This document shows, in pieces, positions 38,878 to 47,457 of a DNA stretch of 64,000 bases (the first letter of the stretch is position 1; each line of letters begins with the position of its first letter). The notes beneath the pieces are model-generated. The model ran no database searches, was not told the DNA's origin, and worked only from the letters and a program-made list of their open reading frames with translations. Location: positions 336,520 to 400,519 of the forward strand of contig NZ_ML133852.1 of the NCBI RefSeq assembly GCF_003994255.1, read 5' to 3'. Made by a program: the position numbers and the translations under genes. Origin of the DNA: Brachybacterium paraconglomeratum. Its GTDB lineage: Bacteria; Actinomycetota; Actinomycetes; Actinomycetales; Dermabacteraceae.

Positions 38878-39002
38878 CTCACACCCCTTCCTGGCCTGCT
38901 GCGACCGTGCGTCGTGGCGGTGCAGGCCGCCGCTGATCCATTCTCGCACGCCCATGGCGCCCACCGGGGGTTCCTTCCCTCCAGCACGTCAGGATTTGAC
39001 GA

Positions 39003-39755
39003 TCACTTGACCACCCGGGAGTGCTCGGGGGCGCTGAGGTCCACGGTCGCCTCGATCCGGACCTCGTCCTCGGCGGCCGCGGAGAGCGTCCCGCCGTCGC
39101 CCGAGACCGAGTCGGCCGCGCCGCCGGGGATCCGCAGCGCGGGCTCCATCACGGCGGGATCGCCGATCGCCTTCAGCGTGTAGGGCGCACGGATCGCCCG
39201 GCCGTCCACGAGCAGACCCCCGTCGGGCGCGGTGGTGATCGAGGTGGAGGCGACCACGCGCACGTCGCCTATCTGCACCACCTCGGCGCCGGCGTTGCGC
39301 AGCTCCTGCAGCACGCCCAGCAGGGTCGAGGCGCGCACGCCCTGCTCCGGGTCCGCGATCGAGACGACGATCCCGCGCCCCTGGGCGGGGGCGGTGCCGG
39401 CGAGGATCTCGAGGTCGGCGAGCCGCTGCTCGGCAGCGTCCTGCGCGGCGACGTCGCCCTCGCGTCCCGAGCGGAGGGTCTCCAGGGTGCGCTCGAGCTC
39501 GGCGTTCTCGAGCTCGAGGTCCGAGGCGTGGCGACCGGACTCGTCCAGCAGGCGCACCAGCTCCTGCTGCGTGGCCCCTTCGAGGGACTCGTCGTTGCGA
39601 CCCATCTGCGCGGCGATCGACACGCCGAGCAGGAGGCACAGCAGACCCACGATCACCTGGGCGACGGTCGCCTGAGGGCGGAGGGTGTCCTTCAGCCGGT
39701 GCCACACGATCCGCTGCTGGTCCCGGCTGGACGGGGTGCGGGTGCCGTCGCTCAT
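39003..39755 (-). CDS. DUF881 membrane-anchored protein (second copy)
   Basis: This 250-residue protein has one membrane segment (VIVGLLCLLLGVSIAAQMG, about 34-52), a short coiled coil and a C-terminal DUF881 domain (GRGIVVSIADPE, LQELRNAGAEVVQIGDVRVV, YTLKAIGDPAVMEP). It overlaps the DUF1290 gene by ATGA. In M. tuberculosis the DUF881-DUF1290-DUF881 trio precedes gcvH and garA. Function is unknown, with an envelope or division-linked role suspected. Confidence 0.88.
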   Translation of the reverse strand: MSDGTRTPSSRDQQRIVWHRLKDTLRPQATVAQVIVGLLCLLLGVSIAAQMGRNDESLEGATQQELVRLLDESGRHASDLELENAELERTLETLRSGREGDVAAQDAAEQRLADLEILAGTAPAQGRGIVVSIADPEQGVRASTLLGVLQELRNAGAEVVQIGDVRVVASTSITTAPDGGLLVDGRAIRAPYTLKAIGDPAVMEPALRIPGGAADSVSGDGGTLSAAAEDEVRIEATVDLSAPEHSRVVK

Positions 39756-40084
39756 GACCGGAACAGGAGCCGACGGATCGCGGCCGCGTTGGAGAAGATC
39801 CGGATGCCGAGCACGACGATCACGGCGGTGGAGAGCTGGGAGCCGACGCCGAGCTGGTCCCCGAGGAACACCAGGAACGCGGCGATCAGCACGTTGAAAA
39901 GGAACGAGGTGATGAACACGTGGGCGTCGAAGGCGCCGTCGAGGCTCGCGCGCAGACCGCCCGCGAGGGTGTCCAGCGCCGCGACCACGGCGATCGGGAG
40001 ATAGGGCTGGAGGCCGGCGGGGACGTCGGGCTGGACGACGACGCCCAGCACGATGCCCACCACCAGGCCGAGGATGGCGATCAC
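39752..40084 (-). CDS. Small basic protein family (DUF1290) membrane protein
   Basis: This 110-residue protein has three hydrophobic stretches (MIAILGLVVGIVLGVVV, LPIAVVAALDTLAGGLRASL, LSTAVIVVLGIRIFSNA). GTG 40084 overlaps the upstream stop by GTGA and its stop overlaps the next gene by ATGA, so the three genes form a coupled block. Membership of the DUF1290/Sbp family is clear; function is unknown. Confidence 0.88.
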   Translation of the reverse strand: MIAILGLVVGIVLGVVVQPDVPAGLQPYLPIAVVAALDTLAGGLRASLDGAFDAHVFITSFLFNVLIAAFLVFLGDQLGVGSQLSTAVIVVLGIRIFSNAAAIRRLLFRS

Positions 40085-41040
40085 GGGGTGTCCTCCTGGT
40101 CCTCGCCGCCCTCGGCGGCGCTGTCGGGGGTCGGGTCGCGGAGGTCCGCGGGCGCGGACCCGGCGGGGTCCTCGAGCACGGAGGCCTCGCGCAGGGTGCC
40201 CTGGGCGCGGGCGGGCGTGGAGAGATCCTCCCCCGCCGTCCAGGTCAGGCCGATGCCGTAGCGGGTCGAGATCTCGGAGAGGTACTCGCCCGCCTCCGCC
40301 TCCTCGACCCCGGCGCGCAGCTGCTCGGGATCGCCGAGCGCGGTGATCTCGTAGGGCGGGGAGAGCGGGCGGAAGTCGACGAGCACCGCGGAGCCGGCGG
40401 TGCGGATCGCGGTGGTCTCGGTGACGCGCTGGCCGTTGACGGAGATCGCCTCGGCACCGGCGGCCCAGAGGCCGTTCACGGCGATCTGCAGGTCGCCGTC
40501 GGCCACCCGGTTCACGGCGCCCGGACCCGCGCCGGGGCGGGAGGGCAGCGGAGCGGAGTCGTCGAGGGTCAGCTGCACGCCCGGGCCGGTCAGCGACACG
40601 CCGTAGCCCGCGCGCTCGTACTCGCCGATCCGCTCCGCGGAGCTGCCGTCGGCGGTGTCGAGGACCTCCTCCTGGGCCTCGAGGATCTCCTGCTCGAGGA
40701 GGGTGCGACGATCCTCGAGCAGGTCGGTCTCGGCGCGCACCTCGAGCACCTCCTCCTCGAGAAGCGCGCGGGGGCTGTCGGCGCCGGCGGCCTCCTGCCG
40801 CAGGTCGACCACGGAGACGGCGACCGCGAAGCCGAGCAGCACGGCCAGCAGCAGGGTGACGGCGCGCATCCGACGATTGTCGGGCGGCGTGGCCGACTCC
40901 AGCGGATGCTCGTCCTCCCGCAGAGGGTCGACCGAGTAGGGATCCGCGGTGAGCGCGCGCAGGAGGGAGGTCGGCGAGTACGGGGTCTCGCCATGGGGAG
41001 TCGCGTGCTCCTCCCCCCGTCGCATCCGTCGCTCAGCCAT
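40081..41040 (-). CDS. DUF881 membrane-anchored protein (first copy)
   Basis: This 319-residue protein has a hydrophilic N-terminus, one membrane segment (VTLLLAVLLGFAVAVSVVDL), a strong coiled coil (EEEVLEVRAETDLLEDRRTL) and a DUF881 domain (GPGVQLTLDDSAP, LQIAVNGLWAAGAEAISVNG, YEITALGDPEQL). ATG 41040 is chosen because TACACT (complement 41052-41047) ends 6 nt upstream and no Shine-Dalgarno exists. This would be the head of the operon leading to garA. Confidence 0.88.
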   Translation of the reverse strand: MAERRMRRGEEHATPHGETPYSPTSLLRALTADPYSVDPLREDEHPLESATPPDNRRMRAVTLLLAVLLGFAVAVSVVDLRQEAAGADSPRALLEEEVLEVRAETDLLEDRRTLLEQEILEAQEEVLDTADGSSAERIGEYERAGYGVSLTGPGVQLTLDDSAPLPSRPGAGPGAVNRVADGDLQIAVNGLWAAGAEAISVNGQRVTETTAIRTAGSAVLVDFRPLSPPYEITALGDPEQLRAGVEEAEAGEYLSEISTRYGIGLTWTAGEDLSTPARAQGTLREASVLEDPAGSAPADLRDPTPDSAAEGGEDQEDTP

Positions 41041-41221
41041 GCCTGGAGTGTAGGAGCTGGGCGGGGCCGATGCGCCCGACGACCACCGCCCGGCGTGCCT
41101 ATCCCATGGACGCCGCGGATCCGCGCTCCGCCACGGGTGCCGCAGGTCACGCCCCTCTCGATTCGCCCCAGCGCTCGGAGCGGGGTACTGTATTCCTCGG
41201 TCCTCCGGTGACGGAGGGTCT

Positions 41222-41295
<74 letters not shown>

Positions 41296-41303
41296 CCGAG
41301 AGA

Positions 41304-41339
41304 GGCCGCTGACCAGTGGGAACACCGGTCGGCGGCCTT
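41304..41339 (+). terminator. Terminator of tRNA-Pro
   Basis: GGCCGCTGACC and GGTCGGCGGCC form an 11-bp stem with one G-U pair, followed by TTC. Confidence 0.7.
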
Positions 41340-41379
41340 CGTCATGTCCGGCCCCCGCCCGACCCCGCGGCGCCGGGGC

Positions 41380-42333
41380 TCACGGGGCGGCCGCGACATC
41401 GGGCACCGCCAGCGGTTCGACCTCCCGTCCCGAGGGCGCGAGGGCGAGGATCAGCAGCGAGAGGCCGATCCCGGCGATCCCGAGCCAGCCGAGCAGCGGC
41501 AGCCTCTCCCCGACGACGAGCACGGCCAGCACGGCCGCGACCGCCGGCTCGGCGAGGGTGAGGGTCGTCGCCGTGCTCGCGGAGATCCGGGTCAGGCCGA
41601 GGCCGAACAGCACGTAGCCGAGGAACATCGGCACGAGCGCCATGTAGGCGCCGACGGCGAACGCCTGCGGGGAGGCGAGCAGCGGGGCGCCGGTGAGCGC
41701 GAGCACGGGCAGGAGCGCCAGTCCGCCGAGCCCGAACACGGAGCCCATCGCCGCGGCGCGACCGACACCTCGGCCCATCAGGCGGTGCGCGCTCCGGGAG
41801 TAGAGCGCGTAGGTCGCTCCGGCGACCAGGCCGAGCCCCACGCCCGCCGTCGTGCCGGCCGTGTCGGCGGCGGCGTCGTGCATCGTCGCGGCGCACAGCA
41901 CGGCGCTGCCCGCGATGCCCAGGCCCGCCGCGAGCATCCACCAGGCGCCGAGCCGGCGTCCCTCGAGGATCCGCTCCAGGAGGCCCGAGGCGAGCGGCGC
42001 CGATCCGAGGGAGACGACCGTGCCGACGGCGACGCCGGCCAGGTGCATCGAGCTGTAGAACGCCGGCGGGTAGATCAGCACGCCCAGTGCTCCGGCGACC
42101 ACCGTGCCCCGGTGGGAGGCCAGGGCGGTGCGCTCGCGGCGCAGCGAGGGAAGGGCGATCAGCGCCTGCAGGATCCCGCCGATGCCCAGCGCCGCGGCGC
42201 CGATGGCGAGCGGTCCGACGTCCGGGGCGAAGGTGGCCGCGGTGCCGGTGGTGCCCCACAGCACGGAGGTGACGAGGACGGCGAGGACCCCGACCAGGGG
42301 ACCTCGATCCAGCCGCCCGCCTGCTGCTGCCAT
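41380..42333 (-). CDS. EamA/DMT-family transporter
   Basis: This 317-residue membrane protein has ten segments in two EamA repeats (LVTSVLWGTTGTAATFAPD; later ARTGVGLGL-type and LTRISASTATTLTLAEPAVA). Family members export amino acids or metabolites; the substrate is unknown. The start is ATG 42333, with GAGGAGG more distant than usual; an in-frame ATG at 42378 is possible. The gene lies between tRNA-Pro and purU, transcribed divergently from purU. Confidence 0.85.
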   Translation of the reverse strand: MAAAGGRLDRGPLVGVLAVLVTSVLWGTTGTAATFAPDVGPLAIGAAALGIGGILQALIALPSLRRERTALASHRGTVVAGALGVLIYPPAFYSSMHLAGVAVGTVVSLGSAPLASGLLERILEGRRLGAWWMLAAGLGIAGSAVLCAATMHDAAADTAGTTAGVGLGLVAGATYALYSRSAHRLMGRGVGRAAAMGSVFGLGGLALLPVLALTGAPLLASPQAFAVGAYMALVPMFLGYVLFGLGLTRISASTATTLTLAEPAVAAVLAVLVVGERLPLLGWLGIAGIGLSLLILALAPSGREVEPLAVPDVAAAP

Positions 42334-42444
42334 GCTCGCCCGTCCCCTCCTCGTCGGTGCGCTGACCAGCCTATCCACCCGGTGCCGCTCGCCGTGGCGG
42401 ACCCGTGCGCCGCACTCCCCGCAGCGCTCTCCTACACTCGGGCC

Positions 42445-43320
42445 ATGACCTCAGCGCATCACTCCCCCTCCCCTGCCCGCCGCTACGTGATGACCTTCGC
42501 GTGCGAGGACCGCCCCGGCATCGTGCACGCGATCACCGGAGCGATCGTCGAGGCCGGCGGCAACATCGTCGAGAGCCGCCAGTTCGAGAGCGGCGACTCC
42601 CACCGCTTCTACATGCGCGTCGAGATCCTCACAGACGCGTCCCTGGACGAGGTGCGCGCCGCGCTCGCCGCACCGATCGAGAGCTTCGGGATCGAGGCGG
42701 AGATCGACGAGGTGGGCCGCCCGGTGCGCACCCTCGTGCTCACCTCGAAGTCGACCCACTGCCTGAACGACCTGCTGTTCCAGACCTCGATCGGGAACCT
42801 CCCGATCGAGGTGCCGCTGGTGATCGCGAACCACGACACCCCGGCCCGGTACGCCGAGTTCCACGGGGTCCCCTTCGAGCACCGTCCGGTGACCTCCGCC
42901 GAGGAGAAGGCGGCCTTCGAGGACCGGGTGCGCGAGGCGGTCGTCGAGCACGACATCGAGCTCGTGGTCCTGGCCCGCTACATGCAGATCCTCTCCCCCG
43001 AGTTGAGCGCCGAGCTCTCCGGACGCTGCATCAACATCCACCACTCCTTCCTGCCCGGGTTCAAGGGCGCGAACCCGTACCGCCAGGCCCACGCCCGCGG
43101 CGTGAAGCAGATCGGGGCGACCGCCCACTTCGTCACCGACGATCTCGACGAGGGCCCGATCATCGAGCAGGAGGTCATCCGCGTGGACCACACCCGCTCC
43201 CCGCAGGAGCTCATGGCGATCGGTCAGGACACCGAGGTGCGCACCCTGCGCGAGGCCGTGGGCCTGTTCGCGCAGCGCCGGGTCCTGCTGGACGGCTCGC
43301 GCACCATCGTCTTCCGCTGA
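42445..43320 (+). CDS. purU: Formyltetrahydrofolate deformylase PurU
   Basis: This 291-residue protein has an N-terminal ACT domain (RYVMTFACEDRPGIVHAITG) followed by a formyltransferase-type domain with the catalytic HHSFLPGFKGANPYRQA and GATAHFVTDDLDEGPIIEQ. It hydrolyses 10-formyl-THF to formate and THF, rebalancing one-carbon pools. ATG 42445 is preceded by TACACT (42433-42438) and exactly 6 nt, with no Shine-Dalgarno, so the message is probably leaderless. It may help handle one-carbon units from betaine demethylation; that link is inference, as the loci are 17 kb apart. Confidence 0.93.
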   Translation: MTSAHHSPSPARRYVMTFACEDRPGIVHAITGAIVEAGGNIVESRQFESGDSHRFYMRVEILTDASLDEVRAALAAPIESFGIEAEIDEVGRPVRTLVLTSKSTHCLNDLLFQTSIGNLPIEVPLVIANHDTPARYAEFHGVPFEHRPVTSAEEKAAFEDRVREAVVEHDIELVVLARYMQILSPELSAELSGRCINIHHSFLPGFKGANPYRQAHARGVKQIGATAHFVTDDLDEGPIIEQEVIRVDHTRSPQELMAIGQDTEVRTLREAVGLFAQRRVLLDGSRTIVFR

Positions 43321-43385
43321 GCGGCTCGGCACCGATCCCTGCCGCGCCGCAGGGCACGACGGGATCTCCCCGCACAGCACAGCCC

Positions 43386-43421
43386 GACGGGGCCGCACCG
43401 CGCGAGCGGTGCGGCCCCGTC
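43386..43421. terminator. Perfect 16-bp hairpin between convergent purU and aldehyde dehydrogenase genes
   Basis: GACGGGGCCGCACCGC, loop GCGA, and the exact complement, midway between the two stops. It is probably bidirectional. Confidence 0.85.
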
Positions 43422-43435
43422 GTCGTCCCGGTCCC

Positions 43436-44842
43436 TCAGCTCCGGGCCGGCCCCACCCAGACCTGTTGGGCGTTGACGAACTCCCGGATCCCGTGCGGGC
43501 CCAGCTCCCGCCCGTAGCCGGAGCGCTTGATGCCGCCGGAGGGCAGGCGCGGATCGGTCTTGACGATCCCGTTGACGCTCACCTGCCCGGCCTCGATCCG
43601 GCGCGCCATCGCCTCGCCGCGGGAGGTCTCGGTCCAGATGCTCGCACCGAGCCCGTACGGGGTGTCGTTGGCGAGGGAGAGGGCGTGCTCGGCGTCCTCG
43701 GCGACCATCACGGAGGCGACCGGGCCGAAGGTCTCCTCGGTGCAGGCGCTCATCCCGGCCTCGACCCCGGTCAGCAGCGTGACGGGATAAAAGAAGCCCT
43801 CCGCCGTCGGCATCTCGCCGCCCAGGACGAGCTCCGCCCCCGCCTCGACGGAGGTGGTGACCTGGCGGTGGAGGTTCTCCCGCAGCTCGGCGCGGGCGAT
43901 CGGGCCCACCTGCGTGGTCTCCTCGCGCGGGTCGCCGACGACGAGCGCCGCGAGCTGCGCGGCGAGCAGCTCGACGAAGCGGTCGTGGACGGGCCGCTCG
44001 ACGATCACCCGCTTCGCGGCGATGCAGGACTGGCCGGCGTTGATGATGCGGGAGAGCGCGGCGACCCGCGCGGCCTCCTCGAGGTCGGCGTCCGCCAGCA
44101 CGAGGCACGGGTCCGAGCCGCCGAGCTCGAGCACGGCGGGCTTGATCTCGCTCGCCGCGATCGAGGCGACGACGGCGCCGGCCCGGTCCGAGCCGGTGAA
44201 GGACACCGCCTGGATGCGCGGGTCGCGGATCACCTGCTCGACGTCGGCGGTCGCGGCGTGGAGCGTCTGGAACACCCCCTCCGGGGCGCCGACGGCGCGG
44301 AACGCCTCCTCGATCGCGGCCGCGCAGCCGGGGACGTGGGGATCGTGTTTCATCACCGCCGTGTTCCCGGCCATGAGCGCGGGGGCGGCGAAGCGGAAGG
44401 CGAGCCAGAACGGGGCGTTCCAGGGCAGCACCCCCAGCACGGTCCCCAGCGGCAGGTGCTGGACGTAGGAGGAGCTCGCGTCGGAGGCGATGTGCTGGTC
44501 GGCGAGATAGTCGGCGCCGTGGGCGGCGTAGTGCTCGGCCGCCCATGCCGCCTTGCCCACCTCGCCTCGGGCCTCGCCGATCGGCTTGCCCATCTCCTCG
44601 CTCATCAGCGGCGCGAGCTCCTCGACGTGCTCGCGCAGGTGGGCGGCGACGGCCTCCAGCAGCGCGGCCCGCTCCTCGAAGGAGGTCTCGCGCCAGGCGA
44701 GGAAGGCGCTGCGGGCGCGGTCGAGGACGGCGTCGATCTGTGCGGGCGTGGCGGCGGGCACCTCGCGGACGACGGCGCCGGTCGAGGGGTCGACGGCGGT
44801 GAGCGCCGTCCGGGGCGAGGCCTGTGTGCTCTGCGTGGTCAT
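43436..44842 (-). CDS. Aldehyde dehydrogenase, succinate/aspartate-semialdehyde type (DoeC-like)
   Basis: This 468-residue NAD(P)-dependent aldehyde dehydrogenase has catalytic Cys in NAGQSCIAAKR and the general-base Glu in LELGGSDPCLV, with LPWNAPFWL and FTGSDRAG for cofactor binding. Its sequence is of the succinate-semialdehyde dehydrogenase group. In an ectoine-degradation operon the partner oxidises aspartate semialdehyde to aspartate (DoeC), which fits the upstream aminotransferase and hydrolase. Alternatively it acts on succinate semialdehyde. It is the last gene of the operon. Confidence 0.82.
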   Translation of the reverse strand: MTTQSTQASPRTALTAVDPSTGAVVREVPAATPAQIDAVLDRARSAFLAWRETSFEERAALLEAVAAHLREHVEELAPLMSEEMGKPIGEARGEVGKAAWAAEHYAAHGADYLADQHIASDASSSYVQHLPLGTVLGVLPWNAPFWLAFRFAAPALMAGNTAVMKHDPHVPGCAAAIEEAFRAVGAPEGVFQTLHAATADVEQVIRDPRIQAVSFTGSDRAGAVVASIAASEIKPAVLELGGSDPCLVLADADLEEAARVAALSRIINAGQSCIAAKRVIVERPVHDRFVELLAAQLAALVVGDPREETTQVGPIARAELRENLHRQVTTSVEAGAELVLGGEMPTAEGFFYPVTLLTGVEAGMSACTEETFGPVASVMVAEDAEHALSLANDTPYGLGASIWTETSRGEAMARRIEAGQVSVNGIVKTDPRLPSGGIKRSGYGRELGPHGIREFVNAQQVWVGPARS

Positions 44843-44855
44843 GGTGCTGCTCCTC

Positions 44856-46061
44856 TCAGGGGCGGGGCGTGCCGGCCGCGGCCGGGAAGGATCGGGCGGA
44901 GCTCTCGTGGACGGTGAAGTCCTCCGGGAGCGTGAGGAAGGAGGCGCAGCCGTCGGCGGTGATCCGGACGGTGTCGGAGATCCCGACGGTCTTGTCCCCG
45001 TCGACGCCCCACATCCAGGGGATGAGGTGGAAGGTCATCCCCTCCTCGAGCGGCCGCTCGTCGCCCTCGAGGAGGGAGAGGATGTACCCCTCGTCCCAGG
45101 AGGGCGGGAAGGCGATGCCGATGGAGTAGCCGGCGCGGGTGGCGAGGCTCGCGCCCACGTCGTTGCTCTCGATCATCCGTCGGGTCAGCCGGTCCACCTC
45201 GGAGACCGTCACTCCCGGCCTCATGAGCGAGCGCAGCTCCGCCAGGGTGTGCTTCATGAGGTCCTGCGCGGAGCGCATCGAGTCCGAGAGCGCGCCGTTG
45301 ACGACGGTGCGCATCATCGCGGCGTGATACCGGCGGTAGCAGCCGCCCACCTCGAGGAAGACGTGCTCCCCGGGGCGGATCATGCGCCCCTCCCAGGTGG
45401 AGTGGCCGATCATCGAGCGCGGGCCGGAGGCGACATAGGGCATCACCGCCGGGAACTCCCCGCCTGCGCGGAACATCGCCGAGGCGATCGCGGCGGCGAC
45501 CTCGTTCTCGGTGGCGCCGGACATGGCGGTGTGCAGGCCGGCGGCCATGCCGGCCTCCCCCGCGTAGGCGGCCAGCTGCATCACCTCGATCTCCGCCGGG
45601 GACTTGCGGATCCGCCCCTCCTCGACGATCCCGAAGCAGTCCACGAGGCCCTCGCCGAAGGCGTCGTGGAAGCGGTCCTGCTGATGGGCGGGGAAGTAGT
45701 AGCTGTTGCGCTCGTAGCCCACCCGGGAGTCCGCCAGGCGCAGGTCCCGCAGGGTGGAGACCAGCTCGAGGATCGCGTCGCCCGAGTCGGGATAGGCGCG
45801 GGAGTGCTCGAGCCAGGTGCGGGAGACGACGTTGGACTCCTCGAGCGCGCGGGTGATCATCACCGGCTCCGCCTCCAGCGGCACGATCAGGGCCTGGAAG
45901 AAGGAGTACCCGGTGGTCTGGTGGTCGGTGAGGTACATCAGGTTCTCGGGGTCGCTGATGATCACCGCGTCCAGCTCCCTGGCCGCCATCCGCTCCCGCA
46001 GCTCCCGGATCCTCCGCTCGTACTCCTCCGGCGCGAAGGTCATGTCCTCGCGGCGGCGCAT
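44856..46061 (-). CDS. doeA: Ectoine hydrolase DoeA-like (M24/creatinase family)
   Basis: This 401-residue protein has a creatinase N-domain (LDAVIISDPENLMYLTDHQT, TGYSFFQALIVPLEAEPVMI) and an M24 pita-bread C-domain (VASGPRSMIGHSTWEGR). The metal-binding aspartates of aminopeptidase P are replaced (LEVGG and YHAAMMRT), as expected for non-metal creatinase-like hydrolases. The best family match I know is ectoine hydrolase, which opens ectoine to N-acetyl-diaminobutyrate. ATG 46061 overlaps the upstream stop (TGATG) and has GGAGGAGG ahead. A proline dipeptidase is the alternative. Confidence 0.82.
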   Translation of the reverse strand: MRRREDMTFAPEEYERRIRELRERMAARELDAVIISDPENLMYLTDHQTTGYSFFQALIVPLEAEPVMITRALEESNVVSRTWLEHSRAYPDSGDAILELVSTLRDLRLADSRVGYERNSYYFPAHQQDRFHDAFGEGLVDCFGIVEEGRIRKSPAEIEVMQLAAYAGEAGMAAGLHTAMSGATENEVAAAIASAMFRAGGEFPAVMPYVASGPRSMIGHSTWEGRMIRPGEHVFLEVGGCYRRYHAAMMRTVVNGALSDSMRSAQDLMKHTLAELRSLMRPGVTVSEVDRLTRRMIESNDVGASLATRAGYSIGIAFPPSWDEGYILSLLEGDERPLEEGMTFHLIPWMWGVDGDKTVGISDTVRITADGCASFLTLPEDFTVHESSARSFPAAAGTPRP

Positions 46062-47320
46062 CACGCCTCCTCCAGCGCGGCGGCGATCGCCGCCTCGAGG
46101 ATGTCCAGGCCCTCGGCGAGGTCGTCCGGCTCGATGATCAGCGGCGGGATCAGCTTGATCACCCGGCCGCCGCTGCCGCAGGGGCCGAACAGCAGGCCGC
46201 GGTCGAAGCACTCCCGCTGCAGGCGCGCGTTCAGCGCACCGTCGCCGGTGTCCAGGGCCTGCATCATGCCGCGTCCGCGCACCACCCAGCCGCGGTCCGG
46301 GTGGGCATCGGCGATCGCCTGGAGGCGGGTGCGCATCTGCTCGCCCTTCTCGAGGACCCCCTCGAGGAAGGCGTCGTCGGTGAAGAAGTCCAGCGCCACC
46401 TTCCCGGCGACGAAGGAGAGGCCCTGTCCGCGGAAGGTGCCGGTGTGGGCGCCGGGGCTCCAGTGCCGGTCCACCTCGGGCTTGTTGAGGTTCATCGCGA
46501 TCGGGGTGCCGAATCCGCCGAGTCCCTTGGCCAGGGTGATGATGTCGGGGTCCAGCCCCATCCCGTCGAAGGAGAAGTAGCTGCCGGTGCGGCCGATCCC
46601 CGCCTGGATGTCGTCGATGACGAAGAGCGCCCCGTGCTCACGGGCGAGGTCCTGGACCTGGTGGAGCCAGTCCGGGCTCGCGACGTTGACCCCGCCCTCG
46701 GCCTGCACGACCTCGACGAGGAAGGCGGCCGGGGGCAGCAGCCCGCTCGAGGGGTCCTTCAGCGCCGCGGCGTACTCGGCCAGCGCCGTGTCCCCGCCGG
46801 GCGCGGTCTCGAACGGCAGGCGCAGGATGTTCTCCAGCGGCACCCCGGCCCAGCGGCGGAAGGCGTCGTTCGCGGTCGCGGCGAGCGAGCCCAGCGTCAT
46901 GCCGTGGAAGCCGTGGCTGAACGCGACGATCTCGCGCCGGCCGGTGGCGGCGCGGGCGAGCTTCATCGCGGCCTCCACGGCGTTCGAGCCCGTCGGCCCC
47001 ATGAACTGCAGGCGGTGGTCCATGCCGCGCGGCGCGAGGACCACCTCGTGGAAGCGCTCGACGAAGTCGCGCTTGGTGGTGGTGTAGGTGTCGAGCGAGT
47101 GCGCGACCCCGTCGGCCTCGAGGAACTCGATCAGCGCCTTCTTCATCGCGGGATGGTTGTGGCCGAAGTTCAGCACCCCGGCCCCGGCGAAGAAGTCGAT
47201 GTAGCTGCGACCCTGCTCGTCCACCTGACGCGCGCCGGAGGCGGAGGCGAAGACCGTCGGGTAGTTGCGGCAGTAGCCGCGGATCTCGGATTCGTGGTTC
47301 TCGAAGACGGCGGTGTCCAT
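46061..47320 (-). CDS. Diaminobutyrate-type class III aminotransferase (EctB/DoeD-like)
   Basis: This 419-residue PLP enzyme has the class III core GPTGSNAVEAAMKLARAATG, FVIDDIQAGIGRTG and the PLP-lysine motif ITLAKGLGGFGTPI. It resembles EctB (diaminobutyrate-2-oxoglutarate transaminase). No ectA or ectC is nearby and the next gene is a DoeA-like hydrolase, so the degradative direction, converting diaminobutyrate to aspartate semialdehyde (DoeD role), is more likely. ATG 47320 follows GAGGTCTCCC. It is first in the operon, with a CRP-type site 87 nt upstream. Confidence 0.82.
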   Translation of the reverse strand: MDTAVFENHESEIRGYCRNYPTVFASASGARQVDEQGRSYIDFFAGAGVLNFGHNHPAMKKALIEFLEADGVAHSLDTYTTTKRDFVERFHEVVLAPRGMDHRLQFMGPTGSNAVEAAMKLARAATGRREIVAFSHGFHGMTLGSLAATANDAFRRWAGVPLENILRLPFETAPGGDTALAEYAAALKDPSSGLLPPAAFLVEVVQAEGGVNVASPDWLHQVQDLAREHGALFVIDDIQAGIGRTGSYFSFDGMGLDPDIITLAKGLGGFGTPIAMNLNKPEVDRHWSPGAHTGTFRGQGLSFVAGKVALDFFTDDAFLEGVLEKGEQMRTRLQAIADAHPDRGWVVRGRGMMQALDTGDGALNARLQRECFDRGLLFGPCGSGGRVIKLIPPLIIEPDDLAEGLDILEAAIAAALEEA

Positions 47321-47406
47321 GGGAGACCTCTTCCTGCTCAGGAGGCGGCCCGACCTCCCCGTCCGGGCCGAGAGCGAAGGCCGCCTCTCGGTGCGATGCG
47401 GCCCGG

Positions 47407-47422
47407 TGTGATGACCTTCACA
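47407..47422 (-). promoter_or_regulatory. CRP/GlxR-type operator upstream of the ectoine-degradation operon
   Basis: TGTGATGACCTTCACA is a perfect TGTGA-N6-TCACA inverted repeat, the consensus for cAMP-receptor proteins such as GlxR. It lies 87 nt before the aminotransferase start in the only sizeable gap around the operon, consistent with catabolite control. Confidence 0.7.
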
Positions 47423-47457
47423 GGCGGGGAGGCTCCCCGTCAAGCACGGCGCGCCGC

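Noticed and set aside
43436..47320. Ectoine biosynthesis cluster
   Set aside because: An EctB-like gene is present, but there is no acetyltransferase EctA or ectoine synthase EctC; the neighbours are hydrolase and dehydrogenase.
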